From NCBI GenBank assembly GCA_945862235.1, contig CAMAYU010000002.1, positions 1 to 64,000 of the forward strand: DNA of 64,000 nt. Reading direction: 5' to 3'. The first letter of the stretch is position 1, and each line of letters begins with the position of its first letter. This DNA comes from Schlesneria paludicola DSM 18645. GTDB lineage: Bacteria; Planctomycetota; Planctomycetia; Planctomycetales; Planctomycetaceae. The notes below the pieces were generated by a model. It saw only the letters and a list, made by a program, of their open reading frames with translations. It was not told the origin of the DNA and ran no database searches. Positions 60,427-64,000 of this stretch are shown here, one piece after another. The position numbers and the translations under genes were made by a program.

Positions 60427-60681
60427 TCAGTCCACAATTCCCAACACATGCCACCGGGCCGGAGTCGTATCCGCTCCCACCATCTCTCGCGCCGTCTTGC
60501 CATCCGACGAAATGATGACCGTGTCTCCCTTGCCTCCACCCTGATTGTCGATCACCAATTGAGGCGACCCATCCGGCCCGCCTGTCGGATCGAGCGGCTG
60601 CACCAACAGCATCCGCCACCCGACGAGCGTCGGATGCTTCACTGTCGAGGTCGCTCGGCCAATCACTTTTGCGAACTGCAT
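60427..60681 (-). CDS. BMC vertex protein (EutN/CcmL family), copy 2
   Basis: 84 residues from MQFAKVIGRATSTVKHPTL at 60681 (frame open to 60699). EutN/CcmL domain: GWRMLLVQPLD, then GKGDTVIISSDGKTAREMVG and a final VLGIVD strand. The GGGKGDTVIISSDG loop is the conserved beta-turn of pentameric shell proteins. It differs in sequence from the other two copies. It lies between the aldehyde dehydrogenase and the gene with the encapsulation-like helix. Confidence 0.9.
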   Translation of the reverse strand: MQFAKVIGRATSTVKHPTLVGWRMLLVQPLDPTGGPDGSPQLVIDNQGGGKGDTVIISSDGKTAREMVGADTTPARWHVLGIVD

Positions 60682-60786
60682 GACTTCACCAGAAACCAAT
60701 CAGGATTTTTGAGTACAGATTTCACGGATCGGTACAGATCAGAGAAGAATTCGGTAGTTGACTTGTTCGACGAGAATCTGAATTCG

Positions 60787-60859
60787 CTGAGTCGGGTGGC
60801 GTAAGCCCCCGAATTCTTGGTTGCCATCAAGAGTCCGGGGGCTTACGCCACCCGGCTCA
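60787..60859. repeat. Palindromic repeat, GTGAGCCGGGTGG family
   Basis: CTGAGTCGGGTGGCGTAAGCCCCCGAA (60787-60813) pairs with TCCGGGGGCTTACGCCACCCGGCTCA (60833-60858). It is the same family as the translated element at 46328. It separates the aldehyde dehydrogenase and vertex genes, in a 262-bp gap. Confidence 0.85.
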
Positions 60860-60943
60860 CCAGTTCCTGATTAGCCTCCGCCTCAATTTGCCTGCGTCAT
60901 ATCTGTGCCCATCCGTGTTATCTGTGGTTGAAATCTTCTGCCT

Positions 60944-62365
60944 TCAGATCACTCGAAGATCATCGACCAACACACACCGTCGTTGTCTCGTGAACGTCAT
61001 CGGGTTCGTGACGCCTTCGCCTGTTGGTGTGGCGATACTGAAGCTGAGATAGCCTTCGCCACCGAGTCCGAGTCCTGCCATGCTTGGCCCGTTCTTGACG
61101 AACAGCGTCGTGTCCATGTCGCGGCCCATGCGGGTCATGTGGCGGACGTTGCGTGAGTGAATGAGGCTTGTGTGGCGGAAGCCGTGTTCAAATTCGAGGG
61201 CCAGTTCGACACCGTGAGCGAAGTTCTTGCAACGCACGAACGGGACGAACGGCATCATCTGTTCTTCGGGGACGAACGGGTTCGACGTGTCGGTCTCACC
61301 GAACAGCAGTTGTGTTCCCGCGGGGACGCGGACGCCGATCAATTCGGCCAGCTTCGAGGCATCGAGACCGACCAGTTCACGGTTGAGGTGATAATGATCG
61401 CCCGGCTTCGTCGGTGGAGTGAACGCCAACTTTGAGAGGGCGTCGATCTCGCGATCGTTCAGGCGGTAGGCCCCGTGACGTGGCATCGTGTCCATCAGTT
61501 GGTCGAAGATTGCCTCGACGGCGAAGACTTCCTTTTCGCCGATGCAGAGGAGGTTGTTGTCGTAAGCGGCCCCCTTCACGATCGAGGCGGCGGTGTTTTC
61601 GAGGCACGCCGTTTCATCAACGACCACGGGCGGGTTGCCCGGCCCGGCGACGATGGCCTTCTTGCGGCTTTCCATCGCGGCGCGAGCAACCGCAGGTCCA
61701 CCCGTCACGCAGAGCAGTTTGACTTGGCGATGCGAGAAGATTTCCGCAGCAGTCTCCAGCGTCGGCTTCTCGATGATCGTGATCAGGTTTTCGAGTCCGG
61801 TTGCTTTGAAGATCGCCTTGTTGAAGCGGCGAACTCCTTCGCAGGCGATGCGCGCACCGCTCGGATGCGGGTTCACGACGAGCGTGTTTCCACCCGCCAC
61901 CATGTTGATCACGTTTCCCGCCAGCGTCGGCAGCGAATGCGTGACGGGAGTGATCGCGCCAATCACGCCGAACGGCGCGTACTCGGTGATGCTCAGTCCG
62001 TGATCGCCGCTCACGGCATCGGTTCGCATGAACTCGACACCGGGGACGAGCTTGATGATCTTGAGCTTCTCGATCTTGTGATCGAGCCGTCCGATCTTCG
62101 TCTCTTGGAATTCGAGCGTGCCGAGTTCCTCTGCCTGCGTGTCGCAGATTTGGCGAACGCACTCGATGGCTTGTGACCGCGAGGCGAGTGGCGAGTCGCT
62201 CAGCTTCTTGAATCCGTCGTTCGCGGCAGCGATCGCCTGATTTGCCGATTGGAACACGCCCCAATCGCCGTCCCGCTGCGGAGCGGCCCCGTTTTTGGGA
62301 GCCTTCCCCAACTGGGCGAGCACTTCCTGAACAACCTGACGAATGGCTTCGGCATTGGCTTGCAT
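60944..62365 (-). CDS. CoA-acylating aldehyde dehydrogenase with encapsulation peptide
   Basis: 473 residues from [10 protein letters not shown] at 62365. The first 18 residues ([17 protein letters not shown]) form the amphipathic helix typical of cargo targeted to microcompartments; a short Pro/Gly linker follows. The catalytic Cys is residue 274 in [11 protein letters not shown]. Core motifs [24 protein letters not shown] and [15 protein letters not shown] match the PduP/EutE acylating dehydrogenases. It should oxidise lactaldehyde (or acetaldehyde/propionaldehyde) with NAD+ and CoA to the acyl-CoA inside the compartment. The phosphotransacylase for the next step is not in the window. Confidence 0.92.
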   Translation of the reverse strand: MQANAEAIRQVVQEVLAQLGKAPKNGAAPQRDGDWGVFQSANQAIAAANDGFKKLSDSPLASRSQAIECVRQICDTQAEELGTLEFQETKIGRLDHKIEKLKIIKLVPGVEFMRTDAVSGDHGLSITEYAPFGVIGAITPVTHSLPTLAGNVINMVAGGNTLVVNPHPSGARIACEGVRRFNKAIFKATGLENLITIIEKPTLETAAEIFSHRQVKLLCVTGGPAVARAAMESRKKAIVAGPGNPPVVVDETACLENTAASIVKGAAYDNNLLCIGEKEVFAVEAIFDQLMDTMPRHGAYRLNDREIDALSKLAFTPPTKPGDHYHLNRELVGLDASKLAELIGVRVPAGTQLLFGETDTSNPFVPEEQMMPFVPFVRCKNFAHGVELALEFEHGFRHTSLIHSRNVRHMTRMGRDMDTTLFVKNGPSMAGLGLGGEGYLSFSIATPTGEGVTNPMTFTRQRRCVLVDDLRVI

Positions 62366-62407
62366 GATGAATGGTCTCGATGTTTGTTGGTTTGTTTTTG
62401 CTATCGC

Positions 62408-62588
62408 CCCACCGGACTTGCCCCGGTGGCTCGCGGGTCGTTGCACTACTTGATTACTGGCATTTCTCTTGCGGAGGAGCGGTCGCTCTGAAGAGGAATG
62501 GTCGTTCTGAAATGGTCGTTCTGAATCTGAAATGGTCGTTCTGAAGTAGTGCAGAAACCTGTTTCCACCGGGACAAGCCCGGTGGGGT
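62408..62588. repeat. Palindromic repeat, ACCGGGCTTGCCCCGGTGG family, with internal tandem repeat
   Basis: CCCCACCGGACTTGCCCCGGTGGCTCG...GCACTACTT (62407-62452) pairs with AGTAGTGCAGAAACCTGTTTCCACCGGGACAAGCCCGGTGGGG (62545-62587). The loop has three to four copies of GAAATGGTCGTTCT (62498-62545). It lies between the membrane-protein gene and the aldehyde dehydrogenase gene. Confidence 0.85.
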
Positions 62589-62608
62589 TGTGTTCTATTT
62601 GTTGAAGT

Positions 62609-63085
62609 TCAATCCAATTCCCGCTTCATCTCCTCGGCCCAACCTTCAAACTGTCCCTGCGACGGGAACGAGATCGCCATCACGGCGAGCAGGAACACGA
62701 CTGGACCGTAGGACCAGAACTGCTTCTCAACGATGTAGGCGACCAAATTGAAGAACGCGCCCGCTTCGAGTACGGCCATTCCAACAACCGTCTTGGTGAC
62801 GTAGAGGCTTGCCAGTTGAGGCATCAGGTCCGAATCGCTCGCTTCTTTCAATTTGGCTTTCGCGCCGTTGACGATGATGGTCGGCAGGATGAATCGCATC
62901 ACGACCATCATCGCGGCCGTGCCCGCTCCAATGAACGAGATCATTGGCGACTGAGCTGGTTGACCTTTGCCAATGAAGTACGCGACGCCAGCAAAGATCA
63001 CCACGCCTTGGATCAGCGCACCGGCAATGATCATCGCCGTACGCCCGACCGACGCGGGACGAATTGGTTGAGAAGCTTGAATCAT
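62609..63085 (-). CDS. Small four-helix membrane protein inside the microcompartment operon
   Basis: 158 residues. Hydrophobic segments lie at about 17-37 (AMIIAGALIQGVVIFAGVAYF), 48-70 (MISFIGAGTAAMMVVMRFILP), 95-118 (VTKTVVGMAVLEAGAFFNLVAYI) and 125-142. Short charged loops separate them, with KAKLKEASDSD between the second and third. I do not recognise a named family. It overlaps the upstream vertex-protein gene by four bases (ATGA), so the two are translationally coupled. Membrane location inside a shell operon suggests a role in locating or supplying the compartment, which is inference. Confidence 0.7.
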   Translation of the reverse strand: MIQASQPIRPASVGRTAMIIAGALIQGVVIFAGVAYFIGKGQPAQSPMISFIGAGTAAMMVVMRFILPTIIVNGAKAKLKEASDSDLMPQLASLYVTKTVVGMAVLEAGAFFNLVAYIVEKQFWSYGPVVFLLAVMAISFPSQGQFEGWAEEMKRELD

Positions 63086-63414
63086 TTCTTCCCTCCCGCC
63101 GCATCGCCTTTGGCGTCGAAGATCGACTTCGGCCCGAGATGAACTGAGTCCACGATGCCGATGATGGCGCAGTCGATGGGCAGCGGTTTCGTCTGCGGCG
63201 TGAAGCGGGCACTCGACCCCTGCACGATCATCACGACTTCGCCCTCACCCGCGCCGACCGTATCGACGCAGATAAACGTCCGGCCCGTCGAGACGAGACC
63301 CGACTGGTCCTTCTCGTTGACGCGCAGCGGTTCGACGACGAGCAGCTTCTGGCCGACCATCGCGTCCACCTTCTGCGTCGAAACCACACTGCCTGTCACA
63401 CGAGCGAGGAACAT
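63082..63414 (-). CDS. BMC vertex protein (EutN/CcmL family), copy 3
   Basis: 110 residues from MFLARVTGSVVSTQKVDAMVG at 63414; the frame extends seven residues further. EutN/CcmL domain: KLLVVEPLRV, CVDTVGAGEGEVVMIVQGSSARFTP and AIIGIVDSVHL, where AGEGE is the pentamer beta-turn. The tail (about 18 residues, DAKGDAAGGKK) is longer than in the other two copies and is charged and Gly/Ala-rich. It overlaps the membrane-protein gene by four bases and follows acetate kinase. Confidence 0.92.
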   Translation of the reverse strand: MFLARVTGSVVSTQKVDAMVGQKLLVVEPLRVNEKDQSGLVSTGRTFICVDTVGAGEGEVVMIVQGSSARFTPQTKPLPIDCAIIGIVDSVHLGPKSIFDAKGDAAGGKK

Positions 63415-63428
63415 CTGATTCACTCCAA

Positions 63429-63545
63429 ACGCCACCGGGCTTGTCCCGGTGGATTAAGGTTTTTGCACTACTCACGGCTCGTCGGCACGATTCGCTGTCG
63501 AGTAGTGCAGAAACCTGTGAACCACCGGGGCAAGCCCGGTGGGGT
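63429..63545. repeat. Palindromic repeat, ACCGGGCTTGCCCCGGTGG family
   Basis: ACGCCACCGGGCTTGTCCCGGTGG...TTTTTGCACTACTC (63430-63474) pairs with GAGTAGTGCAGAAACCTGTGAACCACCGGGGCAAGCCCGGTGGGG (63500-63544). It lies in the 146-bp gap between acetate kinase and the vertex protein. Confidence 0.85.
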
Positions 63546-63560
63546 TTCGGTCTATGTTGG

Positions 63561-64000
63561 TTATTTCAGTCCGACGGCTTCCGCCGTTTGTCTTGCAACA
63601 ACAATCTCTTCGTTCGTCGGGATCACCCAAATCTGCGTCTTGCTGCTTGCTGCTGAGATGCAGACTTCACCGCCTCGTGGCACCGAATTGTTCTTGGCTT
63701 CGTCGAGGACGATCCCCGCCCATTCCATATTCTTGCAGACGTTCGCTCGAATCTGTGGACCGTTCTCACCGATGCCGCCGCTGAAGACGATCGCATCGGC
63801 TCCGCCTAACACCGTGAGGTACGAACCGAGGTACTGCCGGATCGACGCGACGAACACGTCGAGCGCGAGTTGTGCTCGGGCATTTCCCTTCGCAGCAGCC
63901 TCTTCGACATCGCGGCAATCCTGGCTGACGCCGCTCAGTCCGAGCAGCCCCGCCTTGCTCGAAAGGTCTTCTAAAATTTGAGCCAGCGTCTTGCCGGTTT
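63561..64000 (-). CDS. ackA: Acetate kinase, C-terminal part (runs off window)
   Basis: The frame is open from base 64000 to the stop at 63561, giving about 146 C-terminal residues. Motifs: LLGLSGVSQDCRDVEEAA, LALDVFVASIRQYLGSY and ADAIVFSGGIGENGPQIRANVC, the ATP-binding signature of AckA/propionate kinases. The end KTQIWVIPTNEEIVVARQTAEAVGL is normal, so the C-terminus is complete. It makes ATP from acyl-phosphate and ADP at the end of the compartment pathway. The beginning of the operon, including hexameric shell genes and a phosphotransacylase, is probably beyond 64000. Confidence 0.88.
   Translation of the reverse strand, partial: TGKTLAQILEDLSSKAGLLGLSGVSQDCRDVEEAAAKGNARAQLALDVFVASIRQYLGSYLTVLGGADAIVFSGGIGENGPQIRANVCKNMEWAGIVLDEAKNNSVPRGGEVCISAASSKTQIWVIPTNEEIVVARQTAEAVGLK

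Overview
The window comes from a GC-rich planctomycete chromosome, probably order Planctomycetales. The main evidence is a secreted DUF1501 protein, two very large DUF1549/DUF1553 haem-type proteins, tandem DUF1080 lectin-like domains, and a planctomycete/verrucomicrobial-type bacterial microcompartment (BMC) operon that pairs a class II aldolase with EutN/CcmL-type vertex proteins. FtsW and MurG are both present, so peptidoglycan genes are kept. I see no rRNA, tRNA, CRISPR array or intact insertion sequence.

Layout. 1-9.1 kb: start of a Tat-exported multicopper oxidase, ispD, a frame-disrupted SRPBCC-epimerase fusion, a sigma-70 family factor, a DUF1501 protein, a membrane protein and a DUF1080 lipoprotein. 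9.4-14.3 kb: the three glycolate oxidase subunits (glcD, glcE, glcF), with a small unknown gene between glcE and glcF. 14.5-16 kb: a HAD phosphatase and an ABC-2 type membrane protein. 16.4-22.5 kb: a complete high-affinity phosphate locus on the minus strand (pstS-pstC-pstA-pstB-phoU-phoB) with no phoR. 22.8-32.6 kb: a PfkB sugar kinase, a glutamine amidotransferase, a SUKH protein, an NHL-repeat protein, hisS, a cysteine-cluster protein, an FtsW/RodA protein, an NCS2-like permease and a site-2 protease.

33.2-34.6 kb holds a retron-like reverse transcriptase preceded by a cluster of stem-loops that may be its non-coding RNA. 34.9-38.3 kb is a pyrimidine nucleoside salvage group: concentrative transporter, cytidine deaminase, and a thymidine phosphorylase with a large insertion. 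38.6-47.7 kb encodes a secreted CocE/NonD hydrolase and two DUF1549/DUF1553 proteins. 48.2-54.4 kb is a type IV pilus or type II secretion assembly group (PilM, PilN, PilO, an accessory protein, a secretin). It is followed by murG and an anti-sigma antagonist/anti-sigma kinase pair.

56.9-64 kb is the BMC operon on the minus strand. In transcription order it reads: acetate kinase (cut by the window edge), vertex protein, membrane protein, CoA-acylating aldehyde dehydrogenase, vertex protein, a protein with an encapsulation-peptide-like N-terminus, vertex protein, class II aldolase, and lactate/malate dehydrogenase. By analogy with the known planctomycete compartment it should process the aldehyde from fucose/rhamnose-type sugar phosphates. 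The hexameric shell genes are not in the window and probably lie beyond its right edge.

The window is also crowded with imperfect to perfect palindromic repeats of several families, mostly between genes. Several copies lie inside the two DUF1549/DUF1553 genes and are translated in frame, much like Rickettsia palindromic elements. Three apparent one-base losses, all in runs of T on the coding strand, break the SRPBCC-epimerase gene. They look either like homopolymer sequencing errors or like a decaying gene.
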